This document shows, one piece after another, positions 53,158 through 64,000 of a stretch of 64,000 bases of DNA. The stretch is from Phorcus lineatus (taxonomy: Eukaryota > Mollusca > Gastropoda > Trochida > Trochidae). Under the pieces are notes generated by a model that saw only the letters and a program-made list of their open reading frames with translations, was not told the DNA's origin and ran no database searches. The stretch spans positions 27,283,158 through 27,347,157 of the forward strand of contig OV121081.1 of the NCBI GenBank assembly GCA_921293015.1, given 5' to 3'. The stretch's first letter is position 1; each line of letters opens with the position of its first letter. The translations under genes and the position numbers were made by a program.

Positions 53158-54565
53158 ATTGTACACGTCTACAGATTTAGCGCTGAACTATCTAGACGAC
53201 TGACCTAATAGTGACCAGTTGAATATTGAAGTAAGAGTTGTTTATGTTTGAATTGAAATGTGTAATAAGAAAACTTTATTTTCTATAATTCATTGTTTAG
53301 AAAATGTTGAGTTTGATATTCAACTAGACATTTTTTCAAAGTGTCTTTTCATAGGCCCAGTATAAGTAATTTTAGTTTGGCAAGAACATCCTCAGTAACC
53401 TTACGTTGAGTAAGAGTTCCCCTGATGAAAAGTCCAAGGGATGGTATAGTGTGGAGTATTGGAACAGTTATCCCAGTGTGACCGAAGAAAACAATAAACA
53501 ATAAAATGTGTCTCTGTTCATCTTTTGTTAAGTATATGACACTTTGTCTTTGTTAAAATATATACCTTTTGTGTTTTAATAGTGTATATGATTTTAGACA
53601 AAACTAATCAGAAACAGAAAATGAAATGAAAAGCACGTTTTCTTTTAAAGTAAAAGAGGTAAACGAATATAGGCTAGCTGCTGTTATTAGAGGTCACTTA
53701 ATTGATTAGTTTTGATGATAGACTAGACTGTCTAATTGATATCAATTGAGATGAGAGGAATCACCTAATTCAAACAGAAAGGCAATTATCCTAGTCTAGA
53801 AATCGGAGGGTTATGTGAAATGATGGGGAGTAATTACTAAACCGCCCTATAAACATTTCACGCTACGTTTAGGAATATGCCTGAGCTTAAAGCATGCTTT
53901 TCACTTTCGAGATGACTTAAACGATACCCAATACGAGTATTTAACCAACAAATGTACTTCTCTGACGAATCTATGCAGTTATTGTTACAGTTAGTTGTAC
54001 AGTTAGAACAATACAATTATTTGCGTGTAACAATGTTTGTCTGTGATTGTAAGGACAGAGTCCATATTTATGTTGTATTGTTGAAAAAAACACTTTTCTT
54101 TGAAACATCTGATTATGTTGTCTCACTGATAGTGTTCGCGAGGCTAATTGGATGAACGTTATATATGTTTCGCGCAACGCATGCCCACACAGGTATGTTT
54201 ATACCGTGTTCATGTACCCACTAGAGGATATTTTACTATTATTACGACACGAGTGCGTAATATTAGTATTCCCCGAGCGAGAGCGAGGGGTATACTGATA
54301 TTAAGGCACGAGTGTCGTAAAGATAGAATGCCATGGACACGAATATGATATTCGTTTTATTACCGAAGTCGAGAAATCAAAGAAACTAATCAAAATCAAA
54401 ATCCAAGCAAAGGCATAAGCAAACTTGTAACATAACGTCATAGACGAACTGGAACGTCAAACCATTGTTTTTGACGTGACGTCACAATGAAATTTTGCCC
54501 TAGGGCATCCTATGAAAAATATGAATCCCGATATGATTGCCCTCATAGGTAATAATTGTACATAT
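53158..54565. other. No gene seen; repeat-like sequence before the LTR
   Basis: No supported gene. The part 54,160-54,500 has higher GC and repeat character, with 'cacgagtg' motifs on both sides of 'cgagcgagagcgagg' and 'tgacgtgacgtcac' near 54,473. It may be a fragment of another element, but no boundaries could be fixed. Confidence 0.4.
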
Positions 54566-54569
54566 GTGT

Positions 54570-55139
54570 TGTTATGAGTGTGTGATTGTTTATAAGTTTA
54601 ACATTGTATAACATTGTTGTATTGTTTACAACTTACACTTGTTTTGATAGTCTTAGCTGGCAGTGTCCAGAGTCATTTATTGTAGAATGTTCTATCTATT
54701 TCTTGATTGCTTGAGTTGGACACTTCTGATTTTGTCTTGGAACTTTAAAGAACATTCTGGAAGGTATCTAACCTATATATTTATAGGCTGGCATTAGAAC
54801 TCTTACTCATCTTGCTTTTTGCAATCAACTTTGCGATCATCTACGTGCCACTGTTTTTGGATACTTTTACAAGCCGGATTCATCTATTTCTTATCAATCC
54901 CCACTGACTGTTTTCTATATTCATCAACTGTGTGATTCATAAGGACTGGTAAATATATTTAGTTAGCTAATTAGTGTGACTCATTTGATATTGTATTATA
55001 GCTTGTATTAGCTTGATATTGTTACCTTAACACTTTGTTTATTATTTGATTGAATAAATTGTAATTAATATACAATTGTCTTGTTATATTTTGCTGGTTT
55101 GACTGGGGACATTTTTCTATTCCAAATTCATTCATAACA
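54570..55139 (+). mobile_element. Solo LTR of an LTR retrotransposon
   Basis: This 570-bp element starts TGTTATGA and ends TCATAACA, a perfect 8-bp terminal inverted repeat with the canonical TG..CA ends. The flanking sequence GTGT (or GTGTT if the shared T is counted) occurs immediately on both sides (54,566 and 55,140), giving a 4-5-bp target duplication. Inside are a TATA-like 'tatatatttatagg' near 54,773 and AATAAA at 55,053-55,058, in the expected U3-R order on the plus strand. With duplications on both sides and no internal genes, it is a solo LTR left by recombination. The family is not identified. Confidence 0.85.
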
Positions 55140-55144
55140 GTGTT

Positions 55145-56692
55145 CTACCAAGTACATTGTGGAGGAAGCGTCATTCCTATCAGCACAACATCGCACAACA
55201 ACCTAGTCACTTGGAGTCGAGAGGGCAGCATGCTCACTAATATATAAACGTGCAATTATTCATACACGGAAATATTACTGTATTTATTCCAATCTCACAA
55301 CTGTGCGGTTCAAGAATCTATACCAAAATGATTTCATTTAAAATTAAGAAGCAATTGATCATCAACAGAAGCTTTGTCGACTCCTAAGTTGAGGTGGTAA
55401 AGTGAGGTGATTTCGGATTTAACGTCGCTTAATACAGTATTTCACTTATATCACGGACTCAACACCATGTGTTATTTTTCTGACACCGGGTTTAACTGGG
55501 CCATATTTCCAGAGAAAACATAACATGGACAATTTTCAGTTGCATAGAGTTAAGAGTTAATGGATTAATTGTTTGATTCTAAAGACAAATAAAGTTGCAC
55601 AGAAGCCCATGTTTAATGGCAACCAAATAACCGGTTCATTATTAATGATTAATACATACAGAGGGAAAATGTTGTCACGTTGATTTTTTAAAAGAGGATT
55701 CCTTCCACTCGTAGCAGTTTTACTTGTTGAGTCTAGACATATTCATGTAATGGAAGTGTAAAAAAAATTATACTGAAAATAAAAGCAAGTGCGTAAAAAC
55801 CAATCAATATAAGAATCGACGTGAGAACATTAAACGTTCACGCCTTTCAATAAATCACCGCCGTCGATTACGTCGAAATTTTTTTATTACAGCATTTAGC
55901 AAGAATTTGTGGAAAATGTACACTTACATACAAGCGAAAACAACTTGTATATCTAAATATCAAATAAATTTTGATTTCGTTTGAGGAAGATTACATTCCT
56001 TCAACAGCACTGACGTAGAAACATCCTTTCATTGGTTCATTTAACAATAATTTCATAAACGTATCACGGCATCGCCAGTTCAATTATGTAAAAGTCGAAC
56101 TTTGGCAAAATTGTGAATTCCTTAAATTCTACAAAACAATATATTGACTCTATGAATTGGGGTCTCCACATTAATTAATTGTTATTTCTTCAGTGGAAAC
56201 ACAAGTGTAAATGTTTTATGTCCTTTATTCTACGATTATTCAATTATAGCATATATTACATGATAGCTGCACTATGATTCGGAGTAAGCAGAACAAACTT
56301 TCACACTACAGTCGTCTATTACTGCTCAATTTTCAAGATTTATCATATGCCAAATCCTGATTGATATCAATCGAAGTAAGAGTTCTAGATCTCTTTATCA
56401 ACTTGGCTCCTATTTGAACATCGAAAACCGTTTAAGGAGATATCCATATATTTCTTACATGTCAGAGAATATTTCTGTGATGTTACTCATGTTTTGATTT
56501 GACATTAATGATGAAGGTAGCCATGATGCAAATTTGGTAAAGAATTTTTCCAAATTCGATAAATAAGGCTCCCCTGTGACAAAGTTTTCATGGGAAGATA
56601 TGACTTATGTTTGAACGACTTAACAATTTTGCAAAAGAGATTAACATTTGTTTATTCAATTTTATCTTGTAAATGACAATCAAATGTACATA
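55145..56692. other. No gene seen between the LTR and gene G
   Basis: Intergenic AT-rich sequence. The poly(A) signal of gene G, AATAAA on the minus strand, is at 56,651-56,656. No other feature was recognised. Confidence 0.45.
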
Positions 56693-58381
56693 TCATCCCA
56701 CAGGTGCACATGCAAGTTCAGTGCAGATGACCATGCCGTCATTACATCCACATCCATTACACCCGTCAGCTGACTTGAATCCTTCCCCGTCCTGGTACGT
56801 TTGTCCATTATAGTGACAGGACTTGTGAGAAGATTTCTGAGATGCACAGTTGACGTCTAGGCAGGTCATCGTACCATCTGAACAAGTGCAACTGGTGCAG
56901 CCATCAGCAGACTTATACTGCTGTCCATCCTTGTAGACAATTCCTTGGTAGTGACAAGGTCTGGAGATGGACACTGAAATGTATTCTCTGGTCATGAAGA
57001 GCATGGCATGTAGTGAGAACAATGGTTTTAAGAATTCCAGCAAGAATGGAACTTTGACCCGCACTGATCACAGTTCAATCTCTTTGCAATATTAGGCAAG
57101 GTCTACCAGATTAACATGAGAACAGAACAGAACAGAACAGAAGTTTATTGCATTTCGGGGCCAGGAGGATTAGAGTACAAATGCAGTTAACAATAGTTGG
57201 TTCATCAAGATGTTATTATTGATCATGCATATATTGTTCTTAAGGGGTGTTTTAGATCCACATGAAATTAGGCAAGTCTTGTGAACAGGATGAATGTCAA
57301 AGCGTCGGCTATTTTTTTACCCTCATGTATCAGGTATCTGGTTGACTTACTACACCACGTTGAAGCGTCTTTGACACTGTGAATGGCGTTTATTTTAAGA
57401 AAAATCAAAATCAAGCAGTCAAATATCAATCTCATTAAGTTTTACACAGAAGATTGAGGTAAAAAAAATGTTGTTCTAATTTAATGAGATTGAGATTAAA
57501 TTAACCAGTATCTAATTTGAAGTAGATTTTGCAATACTCGTTAATTGTTAGAGGACTTTCATTTTCAAATTCATAGGTCTATGGAATGCGTTGTAGGTCA
57601 AAACGTTTTTCAAGTTGCATCAATTTAAAACTTTTTTTATGAAAAATATTTCTTATACTTAATTGACCTTTATAAAGGAACGTATAAAGCCCAGGTTTAA
57701 GTGTTGAAAAGGTTTAATAACTAATCAAATATATACTGTAAGTAAGTGACTACAGATTCAGGTTATCATATTCGGCCTCTCTTTATCTTATCATTGTCCT
57801 AATTGCAGGACAAAATTATTTATGTTATTTCAAATTGATTTTCACCTATTTTGTCGATAAAAGAAATAATAAAGAATAATCAAACGGTTATCATTATCGT
57901 AACCAACCGTAAAATCAACTTTAAAATGACTGTATATTTGACATTTCTATTCTTAATGTTAACCAATTTCATAGCTTCATTAAACTAAGCAAGGGCTTTT
58001 TAATGATAACTATTTTGGTAAAGATAAATCACCTTTCGTATTTCACCATTTGACTATCACATTTCATATTGTACATTGTACAGGGCATTTATAGAAAGGA
58101 AACGCATTGATTTAAATTATTTATCATTGAATACACACATATAATTTGATTACATTGACAAATATGAAGTTATTCAAATGTAATGTCACCTGTAAAGTTA
58201 GATTTAATTAGAATAAAAATCATATATTATTATTAATGATTACATTCATATTCTATTTCACATGTGAATGCAATTCCAGTGATTTTTTTGGTACTATTTC
58301 ATACCATAGTTTGTAAGTTTTCTCACCTGATAATGCAACTGCAAAAACAGCTGAACAAATCAACACTGGCAAACACGTCAT
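56693..58381 (-). CDS. Gene G: secreted protein with two six-cysteine domains
   Basis: Exons 58381-58327 and 56973-56693, intron 1353 bp, phase 1 (donor GTGAGA, acceptor TTTCAG), encode 111 residues. The signal peptide starts MTCLPVLICSAVFAV. Exon 2 encodes two tandem domains without an intervening intron. Domain 1 (residues about 25-61) has CHYQGIVYKDGQQYKSADGC and ends CLDVNC. Domain 2 (about 71-107) has CHYNGQTYQDGEGF, KSADGCNGCGCNDG and CTELAC. Both follow C-x18-C-x2-C-x-C-x6-C-x4-C and are joined by ASQKSSHKS. Domain 2 fits the pacifastin signature; domain 1 lacks the Asn and Thr. The domains resemble each other, and genes E and F, more than genes A to D, which suggests internal duplication of an E/F-like domain. 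Confidence 0.9.
57119..57215 (-). mobile_element. Retroelement 3' tail with (TTCTG)n, in the intron of gene G
   Basis: Read on the minus strand, GGCCCCGAAATGCAATAAAC runs into a (TTCTG)n tail of four to five units. A poly(A)-type signal followed by a short simple-repeat tail is typical of truncated non-LTR retroelements or SINEs. The family was not identified, and the 5' limit is approximate. Confidence 0.55.
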
Positions 58382-58430
58382 ATTGGCACCTACAGTTCTT
58401 GGAGTATTTTCTTAGGTGTGTAAACGTCAG

Positions 58431-58460
58431 GATAAGCTGACTCTTATCTATTCTTATATC
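58431..58460 (-). promoter_or_regulatory. TATA-like box and two GATA motifs upstream of gene G
   Basis: On the minus strand, TATAAG (58,454-58,459) is followed by AGATAA (58,444-58,449) and TTATCC (58,431-58,436, GATA core on the other strand), 50-78 bp upstream of the start codon. Confidence 0.45.
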
Positions 58461-59216
58461 TAGTCGATATAGCAAAATAACCATAGTTTCTCTTTTGCGA
58501 GTGGGTCGTTGAAAATGATGCAATTTTCTTTTCTTGAGATTATTACTTATGTATTAGTACCTCAGGAAAAGTGTGGTGTAAAACTTGCCTTTATCTTGAA
58601 ATCTTATCTTTGTATGGAGATACCAACATATGCATGATTTCGTTTAGTTGTGTGGTTGTGGCGTTGGCATTAATACATTTAAAATCTCATATTTCTGTAC
58701 TGATTCTTAACCAAGGTTAGATAGTTGACTTCCGTACGTTTTACTCATAATTGCAAATATCCATCAACACTTATATAGGATCAACATGTTATTATCATCA
58801 TATTATTATTATCATTATTATCATCATCACTATTGCTGTTATTGTTTTATAATGATGAGAATACATTATCACACATGAAACGGTGAAACATAGCTTGCAT
58901 TCGGAAAAACAATGAATAGATAGCATTAGAAAGTGACAAGGACTCAATTTCCTCAACTTTTGATACCAAAATGACTTACTATAAACTTAAAAATTTACGA
59001 TGGTCACATTTGAATGAAAATGATATTTTAGAGAAAGGGGAAATAACTGGTCCGTGTTTGTTAGAATATCTGTCACCATGTGTGGTGCATCATGGACAAC
59101 ATTCCTAACTCATTGACGCCCAGACAAGCTTCACGGCACAACGCCTGCTCCCAAAACCACAAAAGCTGTTCATTGAAGCGAGACCAGTGAAGGCAAAGTA
59201 CCACATGTTTTGAAAG

Positions 59217-59308
<92 letters not shown>

Positions 59309-61671
59309 ACACACACAGAGACAGACAGAGACAGAGACACAGAGACAGAGACACAGAGAGATTATTATTATCTCAGTTAATACAATCGTCAATTGAAATA
59401 CATAAGATGTACCCATTGCGCCATTTATATTGGACAAAATTAATTAAAGACGCTTTTCAAAGAATCTTTTTCCCACTTCGAATGAAGAGCTCCCAGAATC
59501 ACCTCTGTTTTAAGTTTTTTTAATCCTCTGTCTAAGCGGAATGTTTATATTTACCTGTTATATATTTTCAAAATGACCACATACTTCTACTAAAACACTA
59601 TATTTTATTCCTGTCATGACGACTCATGGAAACATCTCACTTAGGATACGCTAGTCTTTGTTGACTGATAGCAAACTGATAACTAAAATGATTGAATTGT
59701 AATACAATCGGACTAATGCACAAATGTAACACTTACTGAATGTGAGTTGCATTCAGTTAACGCACACGAGAGTCTCTCGCTGTGAGAAACTGCCAATTAA
59801 CGGACGTTTATGTGCGGCTCTCGCTGTGAGGATCACATGGATGCATCGTCGTCTCTCGGCGTTGATGAGTTATTAGCGAATGAAAGGAGAGCATATGAAA
59901 ACAAAACAAACTGATGTTATCATTCTTAGTCAATTCGGTAAAACTTAAAGATTTAGATTCCTCGTAATTGTTGGTATCGTCTGTGCAAAACACTATCACA
60001 TGTGTTTTTTATACTCGTATTTTCTGAAAGCAACCCATTTCTTTTAGATTCTGGTATATATAACCCAATAGTGAAAGAGACTCATTCTCCGGTGTGACTC
60101 GTGGGCCAAACATTTATTTTGACGTAGCAGTGTGACGACAGGCCTATGTTTTTACTGGTCATCAAAAAAGTTCAAGTGTCTGACGTCATAACATTATGGT
60201 ATGGATAAACAGAACTCTTATGACGTCACATCATTACTGTGTGGAGGGGATGCGTCTGCACTAAATGAATTCATAAGCATAAAAGCCTGATCAAATGTCA
60301 TGAAAAGCTTGGAATTATTATGTTGAAGAACCATATGATGATCACATCCTTAATAAACAAAAGGGTAAATTAATGAAGAATATATTTTCGAAGCAATTGT
60401 TCCATTACAAATATGTGTTGTGTAATAAAAATATTGTTATATCAAACTGAATAATGTAGAAATTGTACCGTTGCAAGTAAATGTCACATGCAATTTGCGG
60501 TAAAAACGTCACAGTGGTATAAGTGCCTAAAAAATCTTAGATATTGATTTATTTCGTCTGTAACTCATGCTACTAAACTGTAAACCATTTTCATTACATT
60601 CGTTAATGCATCAACACATTCACTCCCTTCAGAGGTAGCTCCGTCATTATCCCTATACAACCTCTGTTCTATTACGAGCTCTTCTAAGGTTTCCGGCTTC
60701 TTGCGGCAGAATATTGCAACATAAGCTACCTTGCATTATGTCAGCCAATGAAAACACCATATTCATCGATAACGTATTCGTTGTTACTGAGCCCTGTGTA
60801 ATGATGCCGTCGCCAAACAAGGGGAATGTGTTCTGTAAAGAAGACACAAAATGCAAAGTGCATATTCTAATGTATATTGTAGTTATCCGAAATCTCAGTT
60901 GAAAATAAGTGAGGCGTTTTGAATTATAACTTTTTAAACAGCGTCGCTTAAATTACACAACTAACTTCGACTGCATCCAATAAGGTTTCTACATTTCTAG
61001 AGGAGAATGGCTCGTATTGCGACAGAGGTTGTATAGGAATTTATGACGGAGCTAAACATGTTGTTAGAGAATGGTTTTATGCCTTCGCTAGTTTTAAAGT
61101 TATTGGTCAAAACCGCCTACGTTTCATAAAGCATTTCGAACAATTAAATCCATAAGGTCATGAGCAAAATGCTGATTACCAGGCAATAGTGCTTTTAACC
61201 ATACACCAAAACCTCAAATACCGTATATGCCGTTAGTCTGCCAGTGTTGTTTCCAAAGTGAATTCGGGGTCATGCTTTACATACAAAGAGGCAAAGTGTA
61301 AATCAATGAGACGACCGTGTTTGATTTTAAATATAGTGCCCTTACTTGCTTGTTATTTATTCGGTCTTCGTAGAATTTAATTGATTTATATCCCAGTAGT
61401 AGTCTGTCTGTGGAATACATTAATGATTATTAATGTTGTATCTTCTATTTGGCTTTACTTAAAACTCATTTAACCTCTTTATTACTCGCTTATGTAAGAT
61501 ACTGTAGTGTAATATTTATACGGCGATATAAAACTTGTGTAATACCGCTGCACGTATGACGTCACAATATTGTGTGGTTGTGACGTCACAATGTTCGCAC
61601 CGCTGTCACAATGGCGGCCAAGTCGCGGAAATGTTTCGTTCAGGACACTTTCGGCAATCATTCTTGATTAC
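58461..61671. other. No gene seen; microsatellites
   Basis: No supported gene between genes G and H. There are (ATT)/(ATC) runs near 58,790-58,850 and the long GA tract listed separately. Opposite-strand frames of 60-110 residues here are low-complexity or domain-free. Confidence 0.5.
59214..59360. repeat. (GA)n microsatellite with AC and AGAC variants
   Basis: About 90 bp of GA dinucleotide (59,214-59,305, with two ATAG interruptions) runs into a short (AC)n and then AGACAG-type units to 59,360. The Leu-Ser repeat frames on the minus strand are artefacts of this tract. Confidence 0.95.
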
Positions 61672-62100
61672 TAAGGTTGCGCGGTATTATCGGTATATCG
61701 GTATATTGCAATACAGAAAAACCACGATACGTACCGGTACAGTCATCTTAAAATATCCAATATATCGTAGGTTTTAGAATGAAAACTTTCCGTGTAAAAT
61801 TGCAGAATAACGTAACAAAAACGCCCTTTGATTATACTGAAAGTTTTAAAAAATTGTTAACTTGCAAAGTTGAAAAAGCACAGACATGTTAAAAGTATGA
61901 AACCAGTCGCTGAATTACCTCACTTTCCAAAACGTCGTCTACTTGAGCATTGATTACTGTTCTAATTACTGTTCTTAGTCAAAAGAACATAGAAAACCTA
62001 AAACATGAAAAGTACCAATATATTGCAATACGTATTGCAATACGCTTTTGTGTTTCGCAATATATTGCGATATGGAAATGAGGACCGATACCCATCCTTA
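61672..62100. mobile_element. hAT-like MITE with 8-bp target-site duplication
   Basis: This 429-bp element starts 'taaggttgcgcggtattatc' and ends 'ggaccgatacccatcctta', whose reverse complement 'taaggatgggtatcggtcc' matches the start imperfectly. The 8-bp sequence 'ttgattac' flanks it exactly on both sides (61,664-61,671 and 62,101-62,108). 'caatatattgc'-type strings occur near both ends. An 8-bp duplication and short TIRs are hAT hallmarks. There is no transposase, so it is non-autonomous. Confidence 0.88.
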
Positions 62101-62392
62101 TTGATTACTGAGGTTAAGTAATAAACAGAATACTAAACTTCCTTCATCTTATATCTTTTTATTAATCTCGTTAATGATTTGGTATGAAACTCGCTTTCGC
62201 TCGTTTTATACTTAATTATTAGCTCGTTTAATGAAAATAGTATTACATGGAAGGTCATTTAGTATCTTCTATTTATTACTCAGAAACCCGGCTCGTCCTC
62301 CTTGGACTATTTCAAACATCAAATATTCAATCTAGGACAACTGTATTCGAGTTTATTTCATAGAAGAGGTAAGGCGGTATGCATATTTAGTT

Positions 62393-62962
62393 TCATCCAT
62401 CAAGTGGTAATTGAAGGCATGCCCTCTGAGTACACATGGCGAACCCGTTCATACAGCCACAGGTATTACAACCGTCAGAAGACTTGAAGTTCTCTCCACT
62501 TGAATACACCTTTGTGCCAATCATGCAGTCCTTAGCGGCATCTGCAACAAGCAAAAATATTTCTTTTAAAGTTAACCTATATTCGAATATCTGGAAGGAA
62601 TAGAAAACAGAAGCATGAACTTTTTAATAAGCTGAGCAAACTCCCCCTTCATAATTGCATACTTAGAGATTAAAATTATTTTAAGATAATAATTCTCATT
62701 TTAGTCATCAGAAATGGATTGAATTCGACAAAGAGATATATAATCAATTAGCTAAAAAATCAAACTAGTCCAAAGTAAAAATAATTGAATATTGAAAATA
62801 ACGATTCCGATCGATAATTTTATAAATCCAAGAGCATCAATAAATAATTTAATAATTTTTAATAATGAGAACAGTTGTAGATTTGTCGATTAATTATCAA
62901 TATCTCTGCTTACCAGCAACTGTAAAAGCAAGGAGAAGAAAGAAAACGCAGTATAGTTTCAT
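62393..62962 (-). CDS. Gene H: secreted six-cysteine VWC/pacifastin-like peptide
   Basis: Exons 62962-62914 and 62541-62393, intron 372 bp (the shortest in the family), phase 1 (donor GTAAGC, acceptor TTGCAG), encode 65 residues. The signal peptide starts MKLYCVFFLLLAF. The mature part begins DAAKDC, then C-x18-C-x2-C-x-C-x6-C-x4-C, ending CTQRACLQLPLDG. The core FKSSDGCNTCGC matches E to G, and CNTCGCMNGFAMCTQRAC fits the pacifastin signature, with Gln then Arg after CT. AATAAA on the minus strand at 62,352-62,357 is about 36 bp past the stop. It is the most upstream member seen; the array may continue beyond the window. Confidence 0.88.
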
Positions 62963-63003
62963 GATGTCTGTTGTCCCAAGTCAAACGACTTCAATGTGTT
63001 CTT

Positions 63004-63034
63004 GATAAGTGTGCCAAGGGAGTGAGCTGATAAG
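63004..63034 (-). promoter_or_regulatory. Two GATA motifs upstream of gene H
   Basis: CTTATCA occurs twice on the minus strand (GATA cores at 63,003-63,009 and 63,028-63,034), 42 and 66 bp upstream of the start codon, within a GC-richer stretch. Confidence 0.4.
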
Positions 63035-63758
63035 ATTTGTGGTTACAAAAGACCAAACCATAATGAGGTCATGGCAAAATCAACCTGGTATCAAGAATCC
63101 ATGTTTTCTATTTTTAAAACGTTCTTAATATTTCGAAAATCGATGTCAACGTGTACAGTTGAAACCACTGCAAAACAATATTACCAGGTTTTAGTTATTT
63201 GAAGAAGTATTCATGTGATTGTAGCATTTTCATATGCTCACACTAAATCTAGAAATTAATACAAAAAAGTAACCCCACCCCCTGCCCCCTATTATAGACC
63301 AATTCTTGCACGAGCAGTCCTATTCTTTAAACACAAAAATGATCATTTATATGTGCCTGTCGCCTTCTAAAATGTAAACAACCATTTTCTCATATGATTG
63401 TCGTTGAAATACAGGGATCCAGCAATGTAAACAAACCGTGCGGACAGACACTAGTGCAAATAACATTGGAAGTGTTATAAGTTTCAAGTAACTATTAAAT
63501 ACAATGATCTGTCGTTAGCGCAAAATACCCTAAACTTACGACAGGCTCATGTTGTTGCCTAGACGACGGGCTCTTTTAGGGGCCGACTCAACGTAAATTC
63601 CCTTCGATTTCAGATAAAAATTTCAGTTGGCCACTTAGTTTTTGGATACCATAATAATAACCTATCTTGACAAATCTGTTAAAAATTTGTTGTAAACAGC
63701 TCATCACTTATGCCGAGTGTCTTATTGAATATGACTTCCATAAGCTATTCATATATTG
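63035..63758. other. No gene seen upstream of gene H
   Basis: Intergenic sequence with no feature I can support, up to the element that begins at 63,761. Confidence 0.4.
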
Positions 63759-63760
63759 TA

Positions 63761-64000
63761 CAACTGCATACCGAAAGTTTGTTCACTTACCACTGAATCT
63801 TAGTGCAAACATCATGTAATTTGGGTTTCGTTTCAACGTCAATAGAATAACTTCAGCAAAACGGACAATCGATCACCCACTGTCCACGTGTGAAATAGCC
63901 ATTCTTGAACTAATTTTCGGAACGTCTAGTCTCTCGTGCAAAAATTTTGGCACACTGATATAGACAGAAGGGATCATATTTTCGAAATTTCGATTTCGTT
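63761..64000 (+). mobile_element. TIR element family 'cagctgcataccgaaagt', copy 3 (runs off the window)
   Basis: It starts after TA with 'caactgcataccgaaagttt' and follows the 44,796 copy closely ('gttcacttaccactgaatc', 'gtaatttgggtttc', 'aacttcagcaaaac', 'gatcacccactgtc', 'gaaatagccattcttgaact'). An insertion of about 45 bp ('cggaacgtctagtctctcgt') precedes the 'gaaatttcgatttcgtt' part at the window end. It is more similar to the 44.8-kb copy than the 13.3-kb copy is. Confidence 0.85.

Noticed and set aside
56693-57064. Reading gene G as a single 123-residue open frame starting at 57,064
   Set aside because: The N-terminal part is intron sequence; a TTTCAG acceptor at 56,974 and a signal-peptide exon at 58,381-58,327 give the same architecture as the other seven genes.
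59073-59437. Overlapping minus-strand frames rich in Leu, Ser, Val and Cys
   Set aside because: They are translations of the (GA)n/(AC)n microsatellite; no conserved domain or splice signal.

Overview
The window is AT-rich animal genomic DNA. It has short exons with GT-AG introns, long gene-poor stretches, abundant (TA)n and other microsatellites, tRNA-derived SINEs, MITE-type inverted-repeat elements, Tc1-like transposase remnants and a solo LTR. There is no bacterial-style gene packing. The repeats and the small cysteine-rich gene family suggest a lophotrochozoan invertebrate, most likely a mollusc; this is inference, since no species-specific marker was recognised.

Layout. From 1 to about 26.3 kb I see no intact gene. 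The stretch is a mosaic of decayed duplicated blocks, with a SINE at 1.65 kb, two Tc1-like transposase fragments at 2.0 and 4.2 kb, and several inverted-repeat elements. At 26.4-29.7 kb on the minus strand lies a seven-exon short-chain dehydrogenase/reductase of the 15-hydroxyprostaglandin dehydrogenase type, for which every splice phase closes. From 30 to 33 kb there is another copy of the duplicated block and one exon-like segment of uncertain status.

From 33.6 kb to 63.0 kb the minus strand carries an array of eight small genes, called A to H here, at 33.6-35.9, 40.5-41.4, 42.5-43.5, 43.7-45.5, 48.8-50.4, 52.1-53.1, 56.7-58.4 and 62.4-63.0 kb. Each has exactly two coding exons: a signal-peptide exon ending in phase 1, and an exon encoding a six-cysteine domain, C-x(18,19)-C-x2-C-x-C-x(6,7)-C-x4-C. 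The domain resembles the N-terminal half of a von Willebrand factor type C domain. In seven of nine domains the second half also fits the pacifastin protease-inhibitor signature. Gene G carries two domains in tandem, and gene D has two extra cysteines. A GATA-type motif lies 35-80 bp upstream of every start codon. The best reading is a tandemly expanded family of secreted disulfide-rich peptides, possibly protease inhibitors or other defence or gut effectors. The function is not shown by the sequence.

Transposable elements sit between and inside these genes. They include a TA-flanked inverted-repeat element and a small MITE in the intron of D, a retroelement tail in the intron of G, a solo LTR between F and G, an 8-bp-TSD hAT-like MITE downstream of H, and a 103-bp perfect palindrome embedded in (TA)n between A and B.
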